Numbered from the stretch's first letter, positions 35,700-46,980 are shown. The stretch is 64,000 nt of DNA from Steromphala cineraria (GCA_916613615.1 OU744736.1:9559724-9623723), one strand, 5' to 3'. The notes: generated by a model from the sequence alone, not told the origin. Translations and numbers: made by a program.

Positions 35700-37660
35700 C
35701 AAAAATACATTGTATCAATTGGGCGTTGCCTTTTTTATTGATATAAAGTTGTCTGTAAAGTAACACCAATATGAACCGTCAAGTCGGTTTCCATTTTCAT
35801 GTATGAGTTCAGTGAATGGACACCATCATAAAAAACATCACATCCCAACCATTAAACCGAGTTATCATTCTACATGTATTGAATTGAACTTAGAAACTGA
35901 CAAAAGGTTATAGTGACTTAAGTTTCTGTAAGAACATATAGATAAGATGTCTTTTATCAAGATACTGAAACGAAGTAGCTTGGTATCCTACAAGATTCCA
36001 ATTTGAATGAGGGTTCGAATATTCAAAACTGGAAACCAATAGAAAACGATGATCAACTGACCAACGCTCATTTCCCATGATTCAAATAGAATCCAGTTGG
36101 TTTAGATAAGATTTGTTTGTTATCGGATTCAAAATTGTTTCAATACTTAGTTTTATTGTTGGTTTCATCTTGATTTCTTCGGTTTCGTGGTTTTGTTTTA
36201 TGGATTGTTTAAGTTTGACACAGTTGGTTGAGCCATGTGTTAGTTTATTATCAGTTTTATCTGCTTTCCAAGCTTATTTATTTGAACAAAATAACTTCAA
36301 TAGGGTTTTTTGTGTTTATTAACCTTATACTGCCGGATGAGTAGCATTTTCAAGTTGCACATTGGTCAGTTCGTCTAAAGGATGTGAAAGGATAGCATTT
36401 TAAAAGATAATAATTGAATCAGAAATATGTTTTCATCTTGCTTTCTATATTATCAGTAATGACAGAAAGGAAGATTTGTTGTTTTCAGTCTTGAAGGTTA
36501 CAACGTCTTGGGTAGAATATGGATATAAGGTTGACTCGAACTGAATTTATCCATCCATCATCATCATCATTAAATCTGAAAGAAATAAAAAATCGTTTTA
36601 ATTCCAAAATATTTGTATATAATAGAATATTCCGTTTACTTTAATTCAAAAATTTTGCTTATATGCCAAACGATTAAAATGAACAATAACTCATAATAAA
36701 TTAAAGAAAACCATTTCATTGCGTTTTTCTATTTTCAAAAATACTTACAACATAACAGTTGATCAGCGTCATATTCACATTATTTTTGGCTTTAATCTGA
36801 AAAGCCTTTCTCTATTTATCAAGCAACAATAATCTGAATATGTTTAAAGATAAAATTATTGGATATTTAAACAAGAATACGTAGGTAACTGATGAAGTTG
36901 TATGTCAAAATGTTGATAATTTAGAATACAGAAATTGTATGCCAATGAAACATTCTTCATTCCTCAATAACTCAACGTTATCATTCAAATTACTGACGTT
37001 AGTCACTAAAGGTCACTTTCTAGTCACAATAAAGTCACTTTTGTTCAAGAATGATGAAGCTCCTATACTTGCTTTCTTCTTAAAGTTATGGTTCTTCATT
37101 CAATTTAATTTAATTTCAATTTAATGAGGAATAGTCTACCAACGGAAGACGTCCTTACTAAGTCTACAATGGCATGTTAAGCTATGAAGAACACTTTTCT
37201 GGATATTATCTTGTAAATCATAAAGAAAATCACAAGCTGATGATGATACCATTTGTAATGCGAAAATTTTTCTATGCAAAGACTTGTATAATTAAGTTAA
37301 CCGTTGACCTTGATGAAAAGCACCAGCACAGAATTTTTATCAAATCACATCACAAGACAGGAAGAAGACAAAATTAAAATAAATCAATTGACAAAGTATT
37401 GTTTAATGCCCACTTACCTATCTTGACTGTCATTTGAAATGCATCTTAAATGTTTTAGGATTTTAAAGAATAAATATCTTACTTAACAGTGTACATACAT
37501 GTTGATAATGATATACAATTGAAATAAATAAAAACCAAATAAGCAAAACAATAACAGTGTAAATTCGGCTGTGGTGCAACGTTTCCTCGTCGAAAAGATT
37601 ATCCTCTGAATAATGTTCTGAATAAGGTACTGCCTGCGATGTTTGGGCGATGTGAGAGAG
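35700..37660. other. Intergenic DNA, no convincing gene
   Basis: Short hydrophobic ORFs (for example 36113-36322) lack any supporting context. A weak membrane-segment frame at 37463-37699 on the minus strand is discussed under findings. Confidence 0.35.
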
Positions 37661-37664
37661 TTGG

Positions 37665-37807
37665 CTAATGTGACCAAAAGTGTTCACATGGAGACACATC
37701 TATGGGTAATGAAGGCCGTGGAGGTAGAGGAATGTATTTGTTTGGCAGAAACTGTGTAGAAGCATGAGCATTGTTCGCTCTAGCTCCTACCGGAATGTGA
37801 GCAGATC
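37665..37807 (-). CDS. Putative terminal coding exon, proline-rich C-terminus, unknown gene
   Basis: On the minus strand an acceptor-like 'catgtttag' precedes a frame needing one upstream base, then 46 sense codons and TAG at 37667-37665. The peptide starts SAHIPVGARANNAH and contains FLPNKYIPLPPRPSLPIDV, composition typical of a real coding tail. No other exon of the gene was found to the right. A second frame on the same strand further left reads an acidic stretch and a hydrophobic membrane-like segment, so the gene structure is unresolved. Confidence 0.35.
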
Positions 37808-38039
37808 CTAAACATGATAAAGAGACATCAGAAGGTGACATATCCCAAACACCACTTTAAGGTTTCTTTTCCATTGAAACCGCCGAAAATCTGAAGAGGT
37901 TGAAAACACCAAAAGGCTAATCTTCACAATCTGACTAGTCCACATACCGAGTTTTATTGACCAAGGTTTACCATTTTCTGTTCCAGAAACCGAATTTTAA
38001 GTTCTGTTTCCATGGAAATCTTCAATAATATAAATCAGA

Positions 38040-38480
38040 AGAAGTTGAAAATACCAAAAGGCATATCTAAATATGCGAACTATACCGCCTGCCAAGTCTG
38101 ATTGAGTTAGGTTTATCAGGTTTTTTTTAGTTCCTGCTCCGGAAAAGAAATGTTGACAGCAAGATGAGAAGCATCAAGTTTGCAAAGTTGTGCAGTTCGG
38201 ATCTGATTAATCTGCTCTGCTCGACTTGGGTCGAATATGGACATAAGGTCGAATATGGAGCAAATAAATAAAATATGGGAGAAGATTGGTTGACAACAGT
38301 CGAAAGCCCACCTTTCTGTGTACATTTGAGCAAAGTTTGATCCAAACATTTTTCATGGGAACAAAATGACATAAACTGCTCGATTTGGGTCAAATACGGA
38401 CATAAGGTCGAAAATAGAGCTAAAACTAAAAATCTGGGAGAAGATTGGTTGGCACCAGTCGAAACCCTTCTTTGGTGATA
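38040..38480 (+). repeat. Local duplicated spacer repeats
   Basis: 'gacataaggtcgaa.at.gagc' followed by 'gggagaagattggttg' and 'cagtcgaaa' occurs at about 38240-38305 and again at about 38400-38465. The 'gaagttgaaaataccaaaag' block resembles the repeat near 63190. Confidence 0.5.
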
Positions 38481-38652
38481 TTATAACCAACAATCAGCTC
38501 TTCTTGGTAAAAAGACGGGGTTCATGAAGTTTGGCAATGGTGACACAGTGGTTGTTTTGACCGGTGAAGATAAAATTAATGAAACAAAACGGATTGTTGC
38601 ACACAGATTAATAACATATGGACTCAACATGTCTTTCAATAATAAAAACTAG
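38479..38652 (+). CDS. Unassigned open frame of 57 codons, possible exon or gene relic
   Basis: The frame opens after TGA at 38476-38478 and ends at TAG 38650-38652, reading SALLGKKTGFMKFGNGDTVV then LTGEDKINETKRIVAHRL. The composition is protein-like and the GDTVVVLTG segment loosely recalls pyruvate-kinase C-termini, but that resemblance is too short to name it. No acceptor or start codon is convincing. It could be a retropseudogene tail. Confidence 0.25.
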   Translation, partial: YYNQQSALLGKKTGFMKFGNGDTVVVLTGEDKINETKRIVAHRLITYGLNMSFNNKN

Positions 38653-38659
38653 ACTTAAA

Positions 38660-40780
38660 CATTTCAGGAAGGATGTATTTGCATGTATGTTGACAATGTC
38701 TACATCCAATCAACAACATTGAGGAGATGTTAGTGAAAATTCATTCAAAATGACCTGTATTTATTAAAGACTCTTTTGTTCATTAAAAGTCAATTTTTTC
38801 ATAACAAATTTCTCTAATGTCACCGAGGTTTCACTGTTTTGGACAGAGGCGATTAATCATAGCCAACCAAGTCTTCGTCGATATTAAACCGAAAGAACAT
38901 TACTTGTCCATTTCCGCATTCTTTCAAGAAAAAGAGTTAAATCTGATTTTACTTTTAGTTAAGCAGTATGGTGCAGGAACAGCGACACGGAATCACACAG
39001 TCTTATCAGGCGAGATCAACCAGCGAGTCTTAACATTCTCAAATAATAAAACAAGCAACACAACTTGTAAATTTCCGGATTATTTCCGTGGACAGAATCT
39101 TACTGATTGATAAAAGTTGTAATGTTTGCTTTATCTATCGATTCAATACTTGATCCAGTGATATCTGACAGTGTTTGTAGTGCTGTTTGCATACATTCGT
39201 CATGCTAATTGCTTCTTCCGCTGAATTATGATCATTAATTGAACATGGGCAAGTATTTGCATTCTGCTTCATTCGTAATCATATGCTGTTGAAGACGTTG
39301 AAATTCTAAATTTTATTGATTGGTGGTGAAAATCATTATTTGATAAAATAATTTAATGATTGCAGAAAAATCTTTATTTTGATTTATTGACTTTGTTTTT
39401 TTCTTTTTTGGCAAATGTTTTGAATATCAAGAATCAATTCCACTAGTATTAATTATTAACATATTCACGTTAGTTGATTAAAATCAATACAATGAAATTA
39501 TATCTTTTAACACATTGTAACTATCCAGAATTACTTTCTCCAATCAAATATCATAGATGAAACGTTGTCTTTCTTATATTCTGCAGATAATGTGAGTGTA
39601 TATAACTTTTCAACTGATGACTGATTTACCTGCATTTTGTCCTTTGGCAAACTAACAGACTTTAAATTATTTAAATAATTTTTGAAAAATGAACAATTGT
39701 TGTTGTTTTTTTAAATAGAAAAAAAACTCTATATCGCTTAATCACAGTGAAAAACACATATGCTGGCCGAAATGAACAGAAACGATTTGCAATTTAAATG
39801 TTCATGTCTCGATGTTTATCAAGCTTACAAAAATAAAGACCAATCCTATTTTCATTGTCAACATCTCGAAAAAACGCTAGATGAGTTGGTTTGAACAACG
39901 ACGTTAGAATCCATGTCGAAACATTCAATATTCAGAAAAAAAAGTATATTTTTTTAAAATCATCTTATATTTATCCCTCTAACTTCTTGAATGACAATAA
40001 AATAATATTCATGGGTTCCTCTTTTACAAGTTTCACGTGGATCTTACACCTGTTTAAGTCACTATAGAACGTCATCACCCTAATAACTTCAAATAGTCAA
40101 TGTTGTAACCTCATCACAAACCATCACAATGCATTGTTTGTTATATATTTGTGTCTTGTTTAGTGAACGTTCTTGTAATCAAGTCGATATTGATGGCCAC
40201 TTCATATGTAAGTGTTGATGACACTGTTTTTTGAGATTTCAGCAAATGATGTAAAACTGATAAGAATGGATACACAGAAATTGCCAAAGCAAACGTTGTT
40301 TTACAGATGTGTTATGATAAACACAAGAGGTTTTATGTCTAGCAAACACAAGCAAAAAACAATATTTACAATATCTTCACAGCAGATAACCACACAGCAA
40401 ACTTGTTTCAAAAGGTTAAAACAATGACAGTGATGTGATAGTTACAACAACGACGAAACTATTGACTGGTGATTGAAGGGCTCGAACATGTCAGATTATT
40501 GAATGAATTTTCCATTGATTCAACAATGTATGTATTACCTTTCTCGACTTGTTTACAGTCTTTGTCCGCAAATGGAAAATGTTTTGTACTGAATGTGATA
40601 TTGTCAATATTGTACCGTAAGGCTGTGAGTGACAAACAAATATTGAATGGTGTTGCTTTTATTCTCTGTTTTTGTTGCGAGTTTGCTGAAAGGCTACCTA
40701 GAAGTACACTTGACACACATTCCTTACCAGTATTTTGAAGACACCAACCGTCAGAAGGGTGTTGATTAATTATTGAAAAA
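38660..40780. other. Intergenic DNA upstream of the secreted PAN gene
   Basis: ORFs at 38817-39110 and 40469-40738 are of length expected by chance and no family is recognised. Confidence 0.35.
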
Positions 40781-40781
40781 A

Positions 40782-40817
40782 ATGAAGCTCATGACACCAC
40801 TCCTTGTCTGTAAGTGA
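40782..40817 (+). other. Upstream mini-ORF from a 50-bp duplication of the start region
   Basis: An 11-codon ORF (MKLMTPLLVCK) starts exactly 50 bp before the main ATG, in nearly identical sequence ('atgaagctc', 'ccttgtct'). It contains a perfect donor-like gtaagt just after 'cttgtct'. It is either an upstream ORF or a relic or alternative first exon. Confidence 0.6.
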
Positions 40818-40831
40818 AACTTTTCGGAAAA

Positions 40832-41129
40832 ATGAAGCTCGTAGCACCGTTCCTTGTCTACTTCCTTGTGAGAGTACAATGTTCCAGTTTTAGTTTCCAC
40901 TACGATACAGTTACAGCTTGTGACGGGAAGACAAGCATGGAATATATCTGGTTAAGGCGGGAAGATGTCTCCAAGATAAGATGTGTCACAATGTGTGACA
41001 GTGAAGTGATGTGTGTCCTTGTGTCCTTTAACATCCACACCAGGGTGTGTTATCTACACACCCACACGCTATTTGACCTACTACCTACGATGACACCCGA
41101 CTCAACTTACACGTGTCTTCTTCCTAAAG
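40832..41129 (+). CDS. Exon 1: signal peptide and PAN/apple-like module
   Basis: Ends CCTAAAG|gtaagg in phase 1. Encodes residues 1-99, including all six mature cysteines. Confidence 0.8.
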
Positions 41130-44100
41130 GTAAGGTTCTTCATACAAGTATCTGTACCTGGGAACATGAGGAGGACAAGTATTTTATACAACATTTCGAA
41201 CTTATTTTAAGTTATTGATAAATGTATCATCCTGTCTCGGGAAACGAACGTTACGCTAACTCCAGTTATCTGTACCCTGAGCTCAGAAGCTAGATTCGCT
41301 CGCGCCGCCCGACTTGGGATGTAGCAAATCAATTCATTTTCTCGCCACCTTCTCGATAAAATTTCAACGAGAAAATGTATTTGTTTTGATTGGTGAATGA
41401 AGTTCTCGAAAGTAAACAAATATCAATCATAAATTAACAATCTTTTTAAAACTCTCATTTTTACAATCATTAGATTTACATCTAAAGATGGAGCGAAGAT
41501 GTAACATATCACTGCATTGCAATGTAAATAGGGAAACTATTTAATTTACTTGCTAAAATAACATGTGAAATTGTTACACTTAAAATTCTATTTGCCTATC
41601 CATTCAACAAATCGATACCTTGTTGTTACGATTCAATTATTCAATTCAATTATGATTTTTTTTATTCTGTTAAAGCATCTGTAAGATGTGGTAATGAATA
41701 CACCGATTTTTTCGATTGTCCAGTGGGTTTAAACCAAGGTTGCGTACTTAGTCCTATATTGTTCTTTCTATTCATTATTGAGTTGTTAGCCGTTAATACG
41801 GAATACAATGGGGAATGTGGGAGATATCCACTTTATATAAATGCAACGTGTAAAATATAAAGGTACTGACTATTTTTAATGCAAATGCATGAAAAACTAA
41901 ACCCACTTAAGGTTCACAAAATGCAATTTTATCATTTTAACTGCGGTTATACTACTTTGAATCGCATGTTCGTAATAGTTTATTGTAGCATGGGTTTGGT
42001 CATGCATAGCTGTATCAAGCGGCCCGACTTGAGATATAGACAATCAAATCATTTTCTCGTTGAATTTTTATCGAGAAGGTCTTGGTAAAATGTTTTAATG
42101 GCTATATCTCAACTCGGGCCGCGCGAGCGAATCTAGCTTCTGAGCCCAGGGTAGCGATTAGTGGAGTTAGCGTAACGTTTGTACCCTGAGACAGAACGCA
42201 ATTAGTCTTTTTCTATTCGTAAAAATCGTTCATACTTGCACAGCTTTTAGTTTACGGTAAACCAATTGTGAAAGCAATAATATAATATTAGTGTAAAATA
42301 ACGCATAAAGTTATCATGTACATATGTACTGGCTACTGCACTGCATATGGGCCTGAGGCCTTCGTACTGTAATAAAGACTTGACTTGACTTGACGAAGTA
42401 GTTGTTAGTATAGATTTTCTGTATACAGTTATGTTGCTTAGTGAAACTCTCTAATTTTAATAATTGAACTATATTCAGATTATCTCGAGTCGTGGATGAC
42501 CAGCTTCATTAAATCATCACCATCGTAAGTTACATTTAATGTATCATGCAAAAATCTATTCAACATAAATTATCTCTTATATTTGGTGTGATTATGGTTA
42601 AAAAGTTGAAATATACTGCATGTGGAAAGACTTTTCTGTCAATTTTGTACATTGTAAAGTGCCATTAAAGAATAACTCAATTTTTTCATTTAGAATCTGC
42701 AATACATTTTTATAAAGATAACAGTGAAATTTGAAAAGTTAGCATTGGTGTTTCTTAGTTTTTCTTTCTTGCTTGCTATGTGTATTATTTTCGGCAGTAC
42801 AAAAGAAATTTGCAGACGGTTTCTCCATTGCATTTCAGGGTCGTAGGATACACACCAGATTACTTGATGGGTGAAGCAGACAGATGGGTATGGATTCCTC
42901 TTCCGGGAACAAAACCATTCATAGAGGTAACGACCAATGAAATTCGGTGGTGTAGTGGTTAGCGTGCTGGCCTGTCACGCCGAAGGCCCGTGTACGAATC
43001 CCGGTGGAGACACCAAATATTTTTAACCTGGGCTTAACACTGTGTTGTATCCTTGGGAAAGGCACTTCATCCACATTGCACTCAGTTCACCCAGCTGTAC
43101 AAATGGGTACCTGAGCATGGGGAAAGTACGGACCTATTACGTCGCTTAGTAGCTTGACTCGAAAGTACAATTGCTTCAGGGTAATAATATACATTGTACA
43201 GCCATTGTATCGCCGTTGAAAAGTCCTGGACTGGATACTAGGCGTTAAAATTAGTATTATTATTTTTAAATAAATATTGGTATATCTTTTTTGCGTATTG
43301 ACTGACATACAGCCGGTGAAGTGGGAGAAAGTCCTAGCTCGTCGGCAAAGATACATGTATTTCACCGACTTTTCTAACTTTTAATGCTGATATTCATATT
43401 GAATTATTCTTATTTGCGCCAGCCAACTCGAAGTCTTAGTTTGCAGGGCAATGTATCATGTGTTTCTATATTGATAGTTAAGTCATCATTAACATCAATT
43501 TCAATTTGAAAACTTTTGTCTGGCCATTCTGAGCTGAGTCACTTTCCATCAGCAACGAGCATATAATTTCATATTCTCTGATTGTCTCAATCTTCCAGAA
43601 GTTAAAGATCGTGGACAAAGACAGTTTACAAGTGATATTTCTTACCTAATTTCAGTTCAACATTGACATGGAGATGTATGTGGAGAGGATCTACATCTAC
43701 GATGTTCTTGGCTCGGTACCTTACAGTGACATCAGTGTGCGGGATCCTGTCGGGAACTGGGTGGCTGTGTGGAGCGGACCTCAGGTGCTAGAGACTGTCG
43801 GAGATAGGATATTCTCCCCTGAACTGATGGTTAGTTACTCCTGCTTTGGCGGGTCCAACCCCTTTCATTTCAGTAACATTCTACCGCTTATGAAGGTCAA
43901 TGATTCTAAGAGGTCCTTTCCTTAACTAGATCAGTTATATGACAGCAACTTTTTTCCATATTTCACAATTTGCCTATGTTTGTGATCATGATTTACCCAA
44001 GATCAGTTCCGAAAGTTAGGACTTGTAATGGATCGTTATCCTATCTTATCCTTACATGTACCTTAAGACAGTTTAATGTCTGACTGAAATAGCCAGGATA

Positions 44101-46510
44101 TATCTGGAATACGACGTCTCGTTTAATAATATTTTATGGAATGATCGCGAAGTTTGGAATTAAACAAGCAAAAGCAATTGCCTATATTTGTAAATTTATC
44201 AAGCAGCAATGTAAACAGTAATAAATATATTTATTACGAATGAAGTTCGAAATAAGTAGTGACATATTTTCAATATGAGCACATGTGCAAAAACAGTTTT
44301 GCCTAGCAACGATTTTTGTAGCGCGACGCCCGTATATTTACGTCTGTGGCGTCATAAAACCATTGTTCGTGACTTCACTGAAGCCGGCCGTCGCAAGGAA
44401 AGCGGCATGTTTTCTTGTTTTTTTTTAACAGAATATAATTGAATAGAATCGTTGATTAATAAATTATTACCCTCGTAGGTGTGTCCTAGTACATTTACGC
44501 AACTCGTGCAATTTGTGTATAATCCTCCTCGCTCGGGTTATATAAAAATTCGAACTCGTTTCGTAAAAGTCATATGACACACTTCATCAGGTTACAATCT
44601 CTATACCTATTATTCTTGTGAACAATCTCACCTTTGATTTTTTATTTGTGTATATGTATGATAGCTAACTGTATTAAACATTCCTTGAGGGTACCTATTT
44701 CCTCCAAGTTAAGATAATCTTCAGAGCATGTGAAATATAACGACATGACTTTCCTCATTTAGCCTCATGGACAAGGCATAACTTGAATCAATCCCATTAT
44801 CTGGCTAATGGAAACCTCACAGCCTTTCCTCGACTTATATGTGCCTGCTCTCTAGGCTTCTGCGACTGAGCTTCAGTCCCGTCCTGAATCTTTAAATGCA
44901 ACGAATGCAAAATTTTGCAGAACCTTAGTGGTGTAGTTTAAAATTAAAAGGGTAGACAAACAAGCAGGACGAACAAAAGTTAATGCCGCAAAGATCAGTC
45001 GTCATGTTTGGTCAGTTTATTGAAAATTGAAATTTTATAGCAGAGATATATGGCTTACATTTGTTTTCGATAACAAGGTTTTGAAAAGAATATGAATAGA
45101 AGGACTATTTCATTTGATGCATATTCTTTTAAAAAGTAAAAAAAACTCATCATTGCTTTGCGCCCAAAGGCACCAAGTAGTTATGATTTGATTTTTCTAA
45201 AACTTTTCTGAATTCTCTCGATATTACTCTTGATATTTTCAAAGGGAAGCCGCGCCAATCACATGTGTTGTATTCAAATCAAATTAACAATGATCAGAGC
45301 TGTACCAAAAAATGCATTATGTCACCACGTGGGTTATACAAAATATTTGGCACATTAAACTGTGGAAAATGATTTCGCTTTAAATGTCATATTAAAAGAG
45401 AAATAATATTTTCTATTCGAGATTCTGATAAATGTTAACAGACAATCAAAAAACATCTTCATTTAAAGGAGAATCTGCATTTGTTCCAGATAAGAGCATT
45501 ATTTCACATTCAATAATCGCAGAATCCACTTTTTTGTTCCACGCGATTTCAATTGTGATTTCACGTTTGGCTCGCCTGGCGAATTAAAAGTTATGTTTCT
45601 GTAAGAACGATGGTGACATCAACATACGACTAATGTTTACTTATAGGTAGAGCATTTACGAGCACGTTACAAGTCATACTTAACGATGTCACTAAATTGA
45701 TACGTAGAAAACATGTATTTATAATCAGAGCTACTGAAAATGACTCGTGCTATATTTAGAATTTAACATATATTGTTAGTTCCATACTACTGTTAATGAT
45801 TAACCATCATGACTAGGACATATCGTTTTGGCAGTATGTTTTGCACAATTTCCTGTCATTGTCAACACTACATGGCAACACAGTGCTTTTACGTCATCAA
45901 GTAACTGCATCACAATGCCATAACATCATAAACATAACATCAAAAATTTGTTTATTCACGTTTTGTATACTACCCAAGAAGGATGTTCTCTGTGCAAATA
46001 AAATTATCTTATCTTATCTTAGTGACGTCACTATGCACTGACATCACTGTCTTGAAAATCTAGTATTGTTGTGTTCAGAGCTTTACACTTTTTCTCTCAG
46101 ATGTCAAAAAGAGTGAATTTGGATGATAAATAGAATATCACCCTCGTGTCTTTTGAACAAGCGTTGATATCGTTCATTAACTCGTGTTGATAGAAATTAA
46201 TTTTGTGAAATTAACTTTGATTGATACTCGTGTTAATATTGGTGCTGTTATCCAGCGTTGTATATTTCACTAGTCACCCATATTGGTCGACAAATCACAA
46301 TCCCCTTCATCTGCCTATGTGACACGAAGCATGCCTTTTAAAGGCTTTTCTTGTTTATTTACTATTTTGTTGCTATTTCATTATATTTTATTTCAGATAA
46401 CAAACTTCAAACCCTTAGCACTTCGTTTGGACCTATACCGGTTTGTTAGTGTTGGAAAACTTGATGCAGTCAAAGTTGTTGGGAAAGAGAACCAACGACT
46501 GAGAAACTGA
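40832..46510 (+). CDS. Five-exon gene: secreted protein with PAN/apple-like and FBXL4-N-like modules
   Basis: Exons are 40832-41129, 42479-42524, 42839-42926, 43656-43829 and 46397-46510, totalling 720 bp (239 residues plus TGA). All introns are GT-AG and the phases (1, 2, 0, 0) join without a stop, which strongly supports the model. Residues 1-17 form a signal peptide (MKLVAPFLVYFLVRVQC). Cys30, 51, 55, 61, 73 and 95 have PAN/apple-type spacing, three probable disulphides. Residues 115-232 (GYTPDYL, FIEFNIDMEMYVERIYIYDV, GNWVAVWSG, IFSPEL, LRLDL, LDAVKVVG) resemble the beta-sandwich before the F-box in FBXL4. The protein has no F-box or LRRs and is predicted to be extracellular. PAN domains bind protein or carbohydrate, but the ligand is unknown. 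The introns carry TE insertions. I chose ATG 40832 because the upstream ATG is closed by a stop. Confidence 0.8.
41233..42195 (+). mobile_element. Inverted-repeat element in intron 1 enclosing a LINE RT fragment
   Basis: Arms at about 41233-41395 and 42030-42195 are inverted copies. They share 'acgttacgctaactcca', 'ctcagaagctagattcgctc' and 'ccttctcgataaaa' over about 160 bp. About 630 bp lie between, including a reverse-transcriptase fragment. Exact termini and a target duplication were not resolved. Confidence 0.6.
41651..41860 (+). pseudogene. LINE reverse-transcriptase fragment
   Basis: A 69-codon frame reads VRCGNEYTDFFDCPVGLNQG, then CVLSPILFFLFIIELL. This is the conserved LINE RT segment usually written G(V/L)xQGxxLSPxLFxLFIxxL. 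The catalytic YADD region is absent, so only a relic remains. Confidence 0.8.
42300..42395 (+). repeat. LINE 3' end with (cttga)n tail
   Basis: 'tactgcactgcatatgggcc', then 'tcgtactgtaataaag' and acttgacttgacttgac. The tail type is the same as at 15903-15926 but in the opposite orientation. It may belong to the LINE relic 440 bp upstream. Confidence 0.6.
42479..42524 (+). CDS. Exon 2 (46 bp linker exon)
   Basis: Flanked by tatattcag and gtaagt. Encodes DYLESWMTSFIKSSPS across split codons, joining phase 1 to phase 2. Confidence 0.7.
42839..42926 (+). CDS. Exon 3: start of the beta-sandwich module
   Basis: Flanked by tgcatttcag and gtaacg. Encodes VVGYTPDYLMGEADRWVWIP and continues to KPFIE, ending in phase 0. 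Confidence 0.8.
42941..43270 (+). mobile_element. tRNA-Asp-like SINE with conserved metazoan central domain
   Basis: The 5' head resembles tRNA-Asp(GTC): a box A-like 'tgtagtggttagc', anticodon region 'ggcctgtcacgcc' and box B-like 'gtgtacgaatccc'. A central segment ('ccttgggaaaggcacttcat' followed by 'cccagctgtacaaatgggta') is the deeply conserved SINE central domain known from many metazoans (Nin-DC/Meta type, name from memory). The 3' end is 'ggatactaggcgtt' plus an attatt-rich tail. It lies in intron 3, starting about 15 bp after the splice donor. Confidence 0.85.
43656..43829 (+). CDS. Exon 4: core of the FBXL4-N-like module
   Basis: Flanked by ctaatttcag and gttagt, phase 0 at both ends. 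Encodes 58 residues beginning FNIDMEMYVERIYIYDVLG and ending IFSPELM. Confidence 0.8.
44262..44600 (+). repeat. Dispersed repeat family C, copy 2 (in intron 4)
   Basis: Matches 14625-14905 in order ('aatatgagcac', 'tttgcctagcaacgat', 'cattgttcgtgac', 'gtcatatgacacacttc'). Contains a CpG-rich core. Confidence 0.6.
45955..46022 (+). repeat. LINE-type 3' tail with (ttatc)n
   Basis: 'ctgtgcaaataaaattatct' followed by tatcttatctta is a typical truncated LINE 3' end. No coding part remains. Confidence 0.5.
46397..46510 (+). CDS. Exon 5: C-terminus of the secreted protein
   Basis: Preceded by ttttatttcag. Encodes 37 residues (ITNFKPLALRLDLYRFV to NQRLRN) and TGA. The motif order matches the end of the FBXL4 N-module. 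No aataaa was seen within the next 100 bp. Confidence 0.8.
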   Translation: MTNFKPLALRLDLYRFVSVGKLDAVKVVGKENQRLRN

Positions 46511-46624
46511 CCTGACAACCAGCCCTTTCAAAACCTCAAGATTCATGTACAATTGAAATACCTTTTACCTTCGACATGATATTGTAAGCCTTATAAGGTA
46601 TTCTTTTGCTTAAGAATACCTTAA

Positions 46625-46980
46625 AGGGGCAGTAGCACGTTTGTTGATAATTTCATATTCTAAAATTTTCACTGATAATTGTAAGTTAATGCCAAATGTA
46701 TGATTTTGACAGTATCAAAAATCTCATTACACAAGCCAATCATTTATGGTCAGAGGACAAAGTATGAAGATTCACATGAAATCCATTGGCGGCCATTTCT
46801 TTGTGACCACCTTTATATCATATTGTGTAAGAAAAAGGAATCGCATGGCTAAATTTTACGTTATGTATTTGAATTATTACTGCTCCATTTAGTTTAAATA
46901 CATTTTTTTCAATTGGAACCATTAAATTTCATTTTCCTGGTATCATCTTATATTCCCCCTATTAACGTGCTACTGCCCCT
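46625..46980 (+). mobile_element. MITE family B, copy 3, perfect TTAA flanks
   Basis: TTAA at 46621-46624 and 46981-46984 bounds a 356-bp element with termini aggggcagtagcacgtt and its complement. This is the best-preserved copy. A TTAA duplication is the piggyBac hallmark. Confidence 0.85.

Noticed and set aside
36113..36322. Hydrophobic 69-codon ORF as a membrane protein
   Set aside because: T-rich sequence readily gives Phe/Leu/Val-rich ORFs. No splice sites, neighbours or family support it.
42941..43015. Functional tRNA-Asp gene
   Set aside because: The acceptor arm does not pair, the T-arm is altered (gtacgaatc), and the sequence continues into a conserved SINE body, so it is a SINE head.
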